The position numbers and the translations under genes are program-made. From NCBI GenBank assembly GCA_004524515.1, contig SDNV01000017.1, positions 1 through 30,329 of the forward strand: 30,329 nt of DNA. The letters are read 5' to 3'. Position 1 is the stretch's first letter. Every line of letters begins with the position of its first letter. This document shows, one piece after another, positions 8,951 through 15,945 of the stretch. Below the pieces are notes generated by a model. It saw only the letters and a list, made by a program, of their open reading frames with translations. It ran no database searches and was not told the origin of the DNA. This DNA is from Promethearchaeota archaeon. Its GTDB lineage: Archaea > Asgardarchaeota > Lokiarchaeia > Sigynarchaeales > SOKP01.

Positions 8951-9340
8951 TTATTTCTTATCCTTAATCTTTAGGATCCTTTCCATTACTTCGATTATCT
9001 GCTCTGTCTTAAATGGTTTTTGAATAAAATCTTTAGCCCCTTTTTTTGCAGCTTCAAGAACTAAAGCCTCCTGACCTAATGCTGAGACAACTACTATGAT
9101 TGCTTTTGGGTCTACTTTTAAGAGATCTTCAATAGCTTCAATTCCGCCTTTCTCTGGCATAACTAAATCCATCGTGACCATATCAGGCTTCAATTTCTTA
9201 TAAAGATCGATAGCTTCTTTTCCATTTTTTGCTTCCCCTATAACCTCTCCATAATTCGTTTTTGAGATAATATTTTTCAATATATTTCGTGTAAATTGGG
9301 CATCATCAACAACCAATATCTTGCTTTTACTACTTGCCAT
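8951..9340 (-). CDS. cheY: CheY, response regulator
   Basis: A single 129-residue receiver domain with every conserved position: acidic pocket D12-D13, phosphoacceptor D58 in VTMDLVMP, switch residue S86 in VVVSALG, and K108 in IQKPF. The TMD-x-VMPEKGG form is typical of archaeal CheY. It takes phosphate from CheA and carries the signal to the motility output, while the CheC domains encoded downstream would remove it. The ATG at 9340 has AGGAGT (9346-9351) six bases upstream. It lies 25 nt after cheW and 23 nt before cheA. No archaellum or CheF gene is visible here, so the target of CheY-P is open. Confidence 0.97.
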   Translation of the reverse strand: MASSKSKILVVDDAQFTRNILKNIISKTNYGEVIGEAKNGKEAIDLYKKLKPDMVTMDLVMPEKGGIEAIEDLLKVDPKAIIVVVSALGQEALVLEAAKKGAKDFIQKPFKTEQIIEVMERILKIKDKK

Positions 9341-9365
9341 TTTTTACTCCTCTTTTTTATTTATT

Positions 9366-9890
9366 TTATTTTATAATAGTTTGTTCTTTTTCAAGAAGTA
9401 CTTGTTCAATTTCTAATAAAATTTTGCTCAAATCAAGTAAAATTCTAGGTCTATCTTTAAATTTAATAATTCCTTTAATATATTCAATTCCAACACTTGT
9501 TTGGAATATAGGACTTAATTCTTCAATCAAATCTATATCGATAGTAGCAATATCGATAATACGATCAACTAAAAATCCTGTATTAATATTATTGATGTTA
9601 ACAATTATAATGTATTGGGAGACGACGTCATGTTTTTCTTTGTTTTGGGTATGTCGATATATCTTATATTCATAGAGATTTAATTTTTTACTTAAATTTA
9701 TGATATGTATAATATCACCTCTATAATTATAAATTCCCTCAACAAACTCATAACTTTGCGGCAATTTTCTAATTTGGCCTGCTAAAATTATTTCTTTTGT
9801 ATCATAAAGATTAATCGCAAATTGTTCTCCCTCTGTTTCAAATAAGACAACAGAAAGTTGGTCCCCTTGCGTATAATTTCCTTCTTGCAT
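9366..9890 (-). CDS. cheW: CheW, chemotaxis coupling protein
   Basis: A 174-residue stand-alone CheW domain of normal size. The pattern VVLFETEGEQFAINLYDTKEI, then the loop YEFVEGIYNYRGDIIHIINL (about 47-67), is the classic 'vxGixNlRGxvipvidL' core. It bridges CheA and receptors in the array. It is distinct from the CheW module fused to CheC downstream, giving the operon two coupling domains besides CheA P5. It lies 49 nt after the longin-like gene and 25 nt before cheY. The last 20 residues form a Glu-rich helix. Confidence 0.93.
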   Translation of the reverse strand: MQEGNYTQGDQLSVVLFETEGEQFAINLYDTKEIILAGQIRKLPQSYEFVEGIYNYRGDIIHIINLSKKLNLYEYKIYRHTQNKEKHDVVSQYIIIVNINNINTGFLVDRIIDIATIDIDLIEELSPIFQTSVGIEYIKGIIKFKDRPRILLDLSKILLEIEQVLLEKEQTIIK

Positions 9891-9939
9891 TATGTTTTCC
9901 CTTATTTTTTTAATTATCTTTATTTTTATTCATTTTTTT

Positions 9940-10758
9940 TTAAATACTAAAATATCTGTTAATATTGTGTTCAAATTTATAAAATCTCGTTACATCTCCA
10001 TTGAAATTTTCAAGATCCTGATTATATTCCTCCAAGAATTCATCTGCCATTAAATACATATATCTTTTAATTAGAGGGGTTAATTTCTCAACTAAAAACG
10101 CAAAAATGATATTTTTTTTAGTAATGGTATAAAACAATTGATTTCCAAAGTTAATCTCTTTTAATTTGCCACCAGTCTCTTTTCCTATAACAAATTGTGA
10201 AAAAGAAAAGAGGGCCGATATAAATCCTCCAATTTGAACCTCCCCGTCAATAATATCTGTTCTTTTTCCCATTATCTTCGTAAATAGTGGACATCCTGCA
10301 GTATCAATTATAAATATCCCTATAATCCCATCAACGGATGGAATTTCAATGGAATTTTTAATCCCTATCTTAATTTTTTCAAGTGAATTTTCCTGACAGC
10401 AATATTTTATAATACTTTTTGAGTGCAAATATAACTGAGAATAATCTAATTGGCTTTCTTTAGGATAAAGGTAAATAAGAATTAATTTCTCTAATTCTTT
10501 ATCTTTATCTCTAAAAAAATTCACGAAAACAGATAAATCATCTATAGGGATAATGGAATTACCGCTATCCTTCCTAATGATTTCAATTTTAAAGATTTCG
10601 AGGATATTTTGTATCATAGGTGTACCAATTCCAATTTGGTATATAACTTCTGACTCATAGGTTGTCGAATCTCGTGCCTTGAATGATATTTTAATTAAAC
10701 CAATTCCGAGCACCTCCAATACTCCAAGGTTATTTACAATCCTATTCATACTTATCAT
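9940..10758 (-). CDS. Longin/roadblock-like protein, first gene of the chemotaxis operon
   Basis: A 272-residue soluble protein. The C-terminal half (about 140-255) has the profilin-like pattern common in Asgard longin/roadblock proteins: GIIGIFIIDTAGCPLFTKIM, a helix with FISALFSFSQF, strands around LKEINFGNQLFYTITKKNI, then FAFLVE and a long helix. The N-terminal half (about 10-120) begins LEVLGIGLIKISFKA and may be a second, more divergent copy. In eukaryotes and Myxococcus such domains bind or regulate small GTPases (Ragulator, MglB). The gene is first after the operon promoter and 49 nt before cheW, so it is made together with the kinase pathway. A GTPase partner is a plausible inference, since such GTPases are encoded at 18-29 kb. 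The family level is moderately sure; the exact subtype is not. Confidence 0.6.
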   Translation of the reverse strand: MISMNRIVNNLGVLEVLGIGLIKISFKARDSTTYESEVIYQIGIGTPMIQNILEIFKIEIIRKDSGNSIIPIDDLSVFVNFFRDKDKELEKLILIYLYPKESQLDYSQLYLHSKSIIKYCCQENSLEKIKIGIKNSIEIPSVDGIIGIFIIDTAGCPLFTKIMGKRTDIIDGEVQIGGFISALFSFSQFVIGKETGGKLKEINFGNQLFYTITKKNIIFAFLVEKLTPLIKRYMYLMADEFLEEYNQDLENFNGDVTRFYKFEHNINRYFSI

Positions 10759-10805
10759 CGAAACTAACCAAATTTGTTTAAATCGGAAATTAAGTATCCT
10801 AAGAT

Positions 10806-10813
10806 AAATATAT
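10806..10813 (-). promoter_or_regulatory. Putative TATA box of the chemotaxis operon
   Basis: The minus strand reads GGGGATATATTTATC, an archaeal A-box-like element about 50 bases before the ATG at 10758. This predicts a leader of roughly 20-25 nt for the ten-gene operon. The assignment rests on position and composition in an AT-rich genome, so it is tentative. Confidence 0.4.
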
Positions 10814-10821
10814 CCCCTAAC

Positions 10822-10837
10822 GCACTAACGAAAGTGC
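10822..10837. promoter_or_regulatory. Small inverted repeat upstream of the che promoter
   Basis: GCACT-AACGAA-AGTGC is a perfect 5-bp dyad lying about 10 bp upstream of the putative TATA box. It is GC-richer than its surroundings. It could bind an activator, or be chance. Confidence 0.3.
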
Positions 10838-11166
10838 TGTAAATTAAAATATTAATTTTTTTTATACAGATAATACTTTTTATAATCTTGATAAACTAAT
10901 TATTTAAAAAATTAATGAAAAGTAAATTAGTCCGAATTAGTGATACAAAATATTTTGAGAAAAAATCAGTTTAAATATTTAAAGCGTCCAAAAGAATTTT
11001 TATTTTAAGGTATCTTCCAAACAACGGTACTATATACTTGTTTCATATAGCAAAAAATAATTTAAAAATAAGTTTTAATCACGATTTTTGCCATATTTTA
11101 ATAATATGATGATTGATTAAACCAAAGAAATTATTCTTTTTTGCTTAATAGTCAAAATAAAAGGAA

Positions 11167-11685
11167 CTATTTTAACTGCTTTTTAAAAACATTGAAATCT
11201 GTATCACTGAATAAACAAAAAATTACTTCTTCAATCTGAGTAGGACCTGATAAGTAGTCTTTGGCAGAAGAAATCATGATGCTTGCACAACGATCAATAG
11301 GATAGCCAAAAATTCCCGTTGAAATCGCTGGAAATGCTATTGTTTTAAGTCCATGTTCATCCATTAATTTGAGGCTATTAATAGTAGCATTTTTTAATTT
11401 TTCATCTTCATTTCCCTCTCCCATTCGTGGACCTACCGCATGGATTACGTATTTGGCCTTAAGATTTCCCCCTGTAGTAATCACCGCACCTCCCACAAAA
11501 GTACCTCCTATTTTATTACATTCTTCCTGGATTGTAGGTCCTCCTTTCCTTCTAATTGCACCTGCTACACCTCCCCCCAATATTAACTGAGCATTAGCAG
11601 CATTAACAATTACATCAGTATCTTGATCGGTGATATCTCCTTGGACTAATTTGATTTTTGAATTATATAATTTTAATTCCCTCAT
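11167..11685 (-). CDS. Macrodomain protein (ADP-ribose / O-acetyl-ADP-ribose hydrolase family)
   Basis: A 172-residue protein that is a single macrodomain. It opens with KLVQGDITDQDTDVIVNAAN and the glycine-rich loop GGGVAGAIRRKGG (about 37-50). It continues with VIHAVGPRMGEG and the second nucleotide-binding loop AISTGIFGYP (about 120-129). These are the signature loops of the MacroD/YmdB branch, which removes ADP-ribose from proteins or hydrolyses O-acetyl-ADP-ribose in the cytoplasm. The length is standard and no fused domain is present. The ATG at 11685 lies opposite the divergent beta-helix gene. A TATA-like TTAATAAATAAG lies about 25 bases upstream on the minus strand, suggesting an almost leaderless mRNA. 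It is separated by 408 bp from the che operon and is probably independent. Confidence 0.93.
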   Translation of the reverse strand: MRELKLYNSKIKLVQGDITDQDTDVIVNAANAQLILGGGVAGAIRRKGGPTIQEECNKIGGTFVGGAVITTGGNLKAKYVIHAVGPRMGEGNEDEKLKNATINSLKLMDEHGLKTIAFPAISTGIFGYPIDRCASIMISSAKDYLSGPTQIEEVIFCLFSDTDFNVFKKQLK

Positions 11686-11798
11686 GTTAACTACCTAATA
11701 TCTTATTTATTAAGGTATATCTTATGTTTTTAACTAGAATAAAATATAATAACCATTTTAGTAAATATAATTATAAGACATATTCAAATATTATTGCT

Positions 11799-11808
11799 AA
11801 TATTTAAA
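11799..11808 (+). promoter_or_regulatory. Putative TATA box of the beta-helix surface protein gene
   Basis: AATATTTAAA lies about 28 bases before the ATG at 11832, the spacing expected for a leaderless archaeal transcript. No Shine-Dalgarno is present, which fits. Confidence 0.4.
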
Positions 11809-11831
11809 CCTGATTTTAACGGCGTAGTTAT

Positions 11832-13034
11832 ATGAATATAAATAAAGGAAACAAACATATGTTGATTTTTGTTCTTTTATTTATAACAATACTACTATCC
11901 CTAACGCTTATAAAAATAGAGATTAGGGGAGATCAAGATGATAATAATCTAACTAATAAAAATTCAAATGAAAATTTACGTCATTCCACAAGGTTAGAAA
12001 ATTGGAATCTTACAGGGAAGCCCATTTTTATTGATGATTGGAGTCGATTTTATAATTGGGAAAGAGTAGCTTTTAAAAACGAATGGTGTTCTGGAAGTGG
12101 AACTGTGGATGATCCATATATTATAGAAAATATCCTTATAGATGGAAAAAATTCTGGCAGCTGTATTACAATTAGAAATTCTAATGCTCATTTTATCGTT
12201 CGAAATTGTACACTTTATAATGCCGGGTGGTCTAAGTTTAGTTGGGAAGCTGCGATTAAATTAATTAATACCAAAAACGGAAAGCTCGTCAATAACAATT
12301 GCTCCTTTAATAAAGGATGCGGAATTTTACAATTTTGGGGTTATAATAATAATTTCACAAAAAATTTGATAAATTATAATTCTCATCATGGAATTTATTA
12401 TTGGTTTAGTGATAATAATTTAATTTTAGAAAATGAGATAAATAATAATGAGATAAATGGAATATATTGTTGGTTTAGTGATAAAAATAATATCTCAGCA
12501 AATGCCATTAATTTTAATCAAAACGGATTAAACATTGCCATAAGCAATCACAATCGTATAACTGAAAATTATATCGTGGGAAACAATGTTAGTATTTATC
12601 AATTCAGATCTCAAGGGAATATAATCCAAAATAATAAATATGAATATGAATCCCCCACTCCTGACACAAATAATGAGGAAAATTTAGCAGAAGAGGATGA
12701 AGACGATGATGACGAATCAGAAATAAGTGAAGATCAAGAGATTCCTAACATCAGTTTAATAATACTTAGTACCTTGATTGGAATGCTCAGTGGGGGAATA
12801 ATTGGCTATATGATTCATAAAAAGAAAATTCAGAAAACAAGTATAATTCCAGTCAGCAAATTATTAAAAGAAAAACCTAAATTTGATTCGATTCAACCTA
12901 TAGAGGAAAAATCCCCACCTGGGCCCGTAATTGGATTAATTCCTAAAAAAGCCATAGTAAAATTTAAAGATTTAAAAAAAATGAAAGAAAAAGACACAAG
13001 ATTCAAAGATAATTTAAGCCAAGATGAAGAATAG
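11832..13034 (+). CDS. Membrane-anchored right-handed beta-helix (NosD-like) surface protein
   Basis: A 400-residue protein. Residues about 10-28 form a hydrophobic signal or anchor segment (LIFVLLFITILLSLTLI). Residues about 60-270 are a right-handed beta helix, with the entry motif GSGTVDDPYIIENI and Asn-rich coils such as GIYYWFSDNNLILENEINNN, repeated at once as GIYCWFSDKNNISANAINFN. An acidic linker (about 282-302, mostly Glu and Asp) follows, then a membrane helix (ISLIILSTLIGMLSGGIIGYMI) and a Lys/Pro-rich tail of about 70 residues. The likely topology is an extracytoplasmic helix held by one or two membrane segments with a cytoplasmic tail. Such domains often bind or cleave polysaccharide, but no catalytic residues can be assigned. 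The long tail is unlike a PGF-CTERM sorting signal, so it is probably not an archaeosortase substrate. Confidence 0.82.
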   Translation: MNINKGNKHMLIFVLLFITILLSLTLIKIEIRGDQDDNNLTNKNSNENLRHSTRLENWNLTGKPIFIDDWSRFYNWERVAFKNEWCSGSGTVDDPYIIENILIDGKNSGSCITIRNSNAHFIVRNCTLYNAGWSKFSWEAAIKLINTKNGKLVNNNCSFNKGCGILQFWGYNNNFTKNLINYNSHHGIYYWFSDNNLILENEINNNEINGIYCWFSDKNNISANAINFNQNGLNIAISNHNRITENYIVGNNVSIYQFRSQGNIIQNNKYEYESPTPDTNNEENLAEEDEDDDDESEISEDQEIPNISLIILSTLIGMLSGGIIGYMIHKKKIQKTSIIPVSKLLKEKPKFDSIQPIEEKSPPGPVIGLIPKKAIVKFKDLKKMKEKDTRFKDNLSQDEE

Positions 13035-13062
13035 TAATTATATGATATTTATTTAAGGTTTT

Positions 13063-13797
13063 CTAACTGTTTTCTTGGTCTTTCTTAAAAATCTCGTCTA
13101 ATTTAGCTTTATCTTCCTCAGACATCTTGCTTAAAGCCTCCATTTGCTGTTGCATCAACACTCTCATGAAATTATTAGAAATTATTTGATTTAATACCGG
13201 TAAAGAAATTCTGATTCGAGTTAATTCATAATTCATCATTTTTGCGGTGTCTCTCATCTCCTTTAATTCTTCTTTTGACATTCCCTCCTCTCCAACTCCA
13301 GGACATTCTACATCGACGATACTATGATTCTTTCCATCAAATTCTAATGGATAGGTGCGACAACTTAGAGGACGATTATCATAGATTAAACATTTCTTTT
13401 GTTCTTTATTGTATAACGGGCATTTTTCTTCAAGTAGATCTTCTATCGGTTTTTCTGAAAAGGGTTCTGGTTTTTCTTTATCTTCTTCTTTTTTTTGAGA
13501 TGGTAGTGGTTTGAGAATCAAATCGATTCCTCCATCAGGTTTATTATAGATATCTAAATAGGGTAAAAAGTTAGCAATTACCCCATTTTTTGCCCATAAT
13601 TCCAAATCCCACAAAGTTATAGGGATAGGACCTCTTGCAAGACAACATTTATCGCATCTCGTACATTTAAATGTAAACTTAGCTTTCGATTTTTCTGTTT
13701 CAATTTGGTCATTTTCTGGCTCTTCTTTTTTGATTTCTTCTTTATTTTCCGAATTTTGATTTTCTTGGTTATTTTCACTCAATTGATATCTCTCCAA
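13063..13797 (-). CDS. YkgJ-family cysteine-cluster protein (putative Zn/Fe-binding)
   Basis: A 244-residue protein. The first 40 residues are Glu/Asn/Lys-rich and probably disordered. The YkgJ core starts with FKCTRCDKCC (C45, C48, C51, C52) and GPIPITLWDLELWAKNG, continues with KCPLYNKEQKKCLIYDNRP, LSCRTYPL and VECPG, and ends in a helical region. This CxxCxxCC arrangement defines the family, thought to bind zinc or an iron-sulfur cluster; its biochemical role is not established. An extra Lys/Glu/Pro-rich insert (about 99-115) splits the core. It is convergent with the beta-helix gene (28 nt apart) and divergent from the M42 peptidase gene. Confidence 0.88.
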   Translation of the reverse strand: MERYQLSENNQENQNSENKEEIKKEEPENDQIETEKSKAKFTFKCTRCDKCCLARGPIPITLWDLELWAKNGVIANFLPYLDIYNKPDGGIDLILKPLPSQKKEEDKEKPEPFSEKPIEDLLEEKCPLYNKEQKKCLIYDNRPLSCRTYPLEFDGKNHSIVDVECPGVGEEGMSKEELKEMRDTAKMMNYELTRIRISLPVLNQIISNNFMRVLMQQQMEALSKMSEEDKAKLDEIFKKDQENS

Positions 13798-13948
13798 TTA
13801 ATTTTTTAACAAATTGTTTTATAATTCGATATACTATAATTGCAAAATTAAACCTAGAAAAAAAATTTTATTTTTATTAAGAATAAAACACTTAAAATTG
13901 TAACCTTCTAATATATGATTTAGAATTATAAGCGAGTGTGTATGAAAG

Positions 13949-15037
13949 ATGACATTTGAATCAGATTTTCAAATAATAAAAAATTTAACTGAAACTCAAT
14001 CGTGTTCAGGGGACGAGAGCAAAATTCGAAATTACATCAAAGAAATAGTTGAACCATACTGCGATAAGATTGAAACCGATATTTTGGGTAATTTATTTTG
14101 TTTTATTTACGCGAATGCGGAAGGAGAAGAGCCAAAGCCAAAAATACTATTAGATGCTCATATGGATGAGATTGGATTTATTGTACGATATATTGATAAT
14201 AAGGGATTTATACGGTTTTCACCTATAGGTGGTCAAAATCCTCGAATTCTTCCTGGTCAAAAGGTTACTATCCATTCCAGTTCCGGAGAGGACATATTAG
14301 GGATAATTGGAGAACTCCCCATACATCTGATTAAAAAAGAAGATAGAAAAAAAACGATAAAAATGGAAGATCTTTTTATTGACATAGGGATGTCCAGTGG
14401 GGATGAAGTGAAAAAAATAATTTCAGTTGGGGATTATATTGTTTTAACGCAAGAATGTATTGCCTTTAAGGGAAATAAGCGAATCTGTTCTAAATCATTT
14501 GATGATAGAGCAGGATGTTTTGTGTTAATGAAACTTCTAATGGAGTTTGCTAATATTAAAGAAAAGTTAGATAAAGATTTAATTTTCCAATTTGCTGCCC
14601 AGGAAGAAATTGGTGTAAGAGGAGCTACAGTAGGAGCTTACAAAATAACTCCTGATATTGGAATAGTCGTCGAAGTCGCTCATGCAATAGATTTTCCCGG
14701 GATAAGTAAGGATAAATATCATGAATGTTATTTAGGTTCAGGTGTATCGATAAGAATTGGACCTAATTTATATCCAAAACTTACTAAATTACTGATTAAC
14801 ACTGCAAATGAAGAGAAGATTCCTTTTGTTTTAATAGCTGAGCCGCGCCCAACACCAACAGATGCAAGGGCAATTCAAATGACTAAATCGGGAATACCCT
14901 GTGCTTTAGTAGCGACTCCGTTAAGATATATGCATAGTAATGTGGAAGTAATTGAATACCAAGATTTAATCCATACCATAAATTTATTAAAATTCTTTAT
15001 AATGAAAGATTTAAAATCTTTAATTAGGAATGAGTAA
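13949..15037 (+). CDS. M42-family metallo-aminopeptidase
   Basis: A 362-residue protein of normal M42 (TET/glutamyl aminopeptidase) length. Metal and catalytic positions can be read: H71 and D73 in DAHMDEIGF, the bridging Asp in SFDDRAGC (D185), the general base and ligand pair E219-E220 in AAQEEIGVRGA, and H329 in RYMHSNVE. The second acidic ligand seems to be E242 (VVEVAHA) where many relatives have Asp. These enzymes form large tetrahedral cytoplasmic shells that trim peptides after the proteasome. The ATG at 13949 is chosen because an ATG seven bases upstream is out of frame and closes after five codons. A TATA-like TAATATATGA lies at 13909-13918. It is convergent with the TBP gene, 12 nt apart. 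Confidence 0.95.
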   Translation: MTFESDFQIIKNLTETQSCSGDESKIRNYIKEIVEPYCDKIETDILGNLFCFIYANAEGEEPKPKILLDAHMDEIGFIVRYIDNKGFIRFSPIGGQNPRILPGQKVTIHSSSGEDILGIIGELPIHLIKKEDRKKTIKMEDLFIDIGMSSGDEVKKIISVGDYIVLTQECIAFKGNKRICSKSFDDRAGCFVLMKLLMEFANIKEKLDKDLIFQFAAQEEIGVRGATVGAYKITPDIGIVVEVAHAIDFPGISKDKYHECYLGSGVSIRIGPNLYPKLTKLLINTANEEKIPFVLIAEPRPTPTDARAIQMTKSGIPCALVATPLRYMHSNVEVIEYQDLIHTINLLKFFIMKDLKSLIRNE

Positions 15038-15049
15038 AAATCGCGAAAA

Positions 15050-15661
15050 TTAACTTTTCATAAATAATTCATTTTTTTTAAGTAACTTTCCAAAGTTAAT
15101 TAATGCGGGTTCTATAGACTCTTCTCTATTTATTCCCGTAAGTACAATTTTACCATTATTAAACACTAAAAAAACGCATTTAACGGGATTGTTTGACTTA
15201 TATATTAAAGCAGGAAACACTTCTGGTTCATATATACTATTTTCGAGTCTAAGTGTAGCTAGATCTAAGTTTATCCAATCACTAAGATTAGCGGTAATAA
15301 CTATATTAACTACTTCCGATTGTATGGTATTTAAGTTAATGTTAGCGATACTTTCAGATTTAAGCTCAGCAAGTATACGAAACAATACTATTTCAATATC
15401 ATTAAAAAATTTTAACCCACTCAAAATTATTTTTGCATTTCTAAAAATTATAGCTACACATTTGGGATCACGTATTCTTAAAAACAATCCAGGAAACCGC
15501 TTTTTATTGTATTCAGCATTTTTTATTTGTTGTGATAATTTTTCAAGTTCTAAACTTAGATTTAAGGTTGAATGTGGATTTAAATCCACCTTAACTACAA
15601 TATTCTGAATAGTATAAGTAAGACTTCTGGTTTTTCTCTTGGATTCCTTTTCGATTTCCAT
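15050..15661 (-). CDS. tbp: Divergent TATA-box-binding protein (TBP)
   Basis: A 203-residue protein with the two-fold TBP saddle. Repeat 1 (about 15-100) has TIQNIVVKVDL, NAEYNKKRFPGLFLRI and CVAIIFRNAKIILSG. Repeat 2 (about 105-195) has VVNIVITANLSDWINLDLATL, VFPALIYK and CVFLVFNNGKIVLTG. The four DNA-intercalating Phe positions (FPG/FPA and IF/VF) are kept. The frame extends upstream to a TTG at 15748, but those 29 residues are hydrophobic and unlike TBP. The ATG at 15661 is preferred because it leaves a short Lys/Glu-rich N-terminus and has a TATA-like element 30-35 bases upstream. It recruits TFB and RNA polymerase to promoters. Changes such as FRNAK for the usual FxSGK mark it as divergent, perhaps a second TBP of the genome. 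Confidence 0.9.
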   Translation of the reverse strand: MEIEKESKRKTRSLTYTIQNIVVKVDLNPHSTLNLSLELEKLSQQIKNAEYNKKRFPGLFLRIRDPKCVAIIFRNAKIILSGLKFFNDIEIVLFRILAELKSESIANINLNTIQSEVVNIVITANLSDWINLDLATLRLENSIYEPEVFPALIYKSNNPVKCVFLVFNNGKIVLTGINREESIEPALINFGKLLKKNELFMKS

Positions 15662-15689
15662 TAAGTACAGCGCTAAAATTTGTTTGATA

Positions 15690-15698
15690 CTTAAATAA
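15690..15698 (-). promoter_or_regulatory. Putative TATA box of the TBP gene
   Basis: The minus strand reads TTATTTAAG inside ATTATTTAAGTATC, centred about 33 bases before the ATG at 15661. This predicts a very short leader and supports that ATG over the upstream TTG. Confidence 0.4.
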
Positions 15699-15862
15699 TG
15701 ATCGAGTAATATTACGACACCCTCATATATAATATTAAGTATTTGCAATATCCCTTAATATATGAGTTCAATCTTTAATTAGCTAAATCTGAATTTTTAT
15801 ACTTATTATCTTAAAATGCTTTTAAATTGAAATCTTAATAAAATTATAAAATAACATTAAAT

Positions 15863-15881
15863 AAAAGTAATATTTACTTTT
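15863..15881. promoter_or_regulatory. Perfect 8-bp-arm inverted repeat between TBP and archaeosortase genes
   Basis: AAAAGTAA-TAT-TTACTTTT is a perfect dyad with a 3-bp centre. It lies in the 197-bp divergent spacer, 65 bp before the archaeosortase ATG. The size and symmetry fit a homodimeric regulator site, though the AT-rich background makes chance palindromes more likely. Confidence 0.4.
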
Positions 15882-15945
15882 TCTAAGTACCTATTTAGGA
15901 TTTTTCAAGAAATATTGAAATAAAAAGTTAAGAATAAGAAATAAC

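Larger units (their letters stand above)
10759..11166. other. 408-bp gene-free AT-rich spacer
   Basis: No open frame with a plausible protein and no RNA gene was recognised. The left part holds the che operon promoter and a small dyad. The right part follows the macrodomain gene, and on the minus strand has T-rich tracts (for example at 11140-11163) that could end its transcript. The remainder is simple A/T sequence. Confidence 0.6.

Noticed and set aside
9334..9675. Plus-strand 113-codon frame opposite cheW
   Set aside because: Antisense to CheW, low-complexity hydrophobic product without recognisable pattern; a by-product of AT-rich coding.
10759..11166. tRNA, small RNA or CRISPR array in the largest gap
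   Set aside because: No cloverleaf, no regularly spaced repeats and no GC-rich structured stretch beyond one 5-bp dyad was seen.
12350..12520. Possible short tandem DNA repeats in the beta-helix gene
   Set aside because: The similarity follows the protein coils (Asn-rich beta-helix rungs) and is not an independent repeat element.
15662..15748. N-terminal extension of TBP from a TTG
   Set aside because: Twenty-nine hydrophobic residues unlike TBP; the ATG at 15661 fits the family length and the promoter better.
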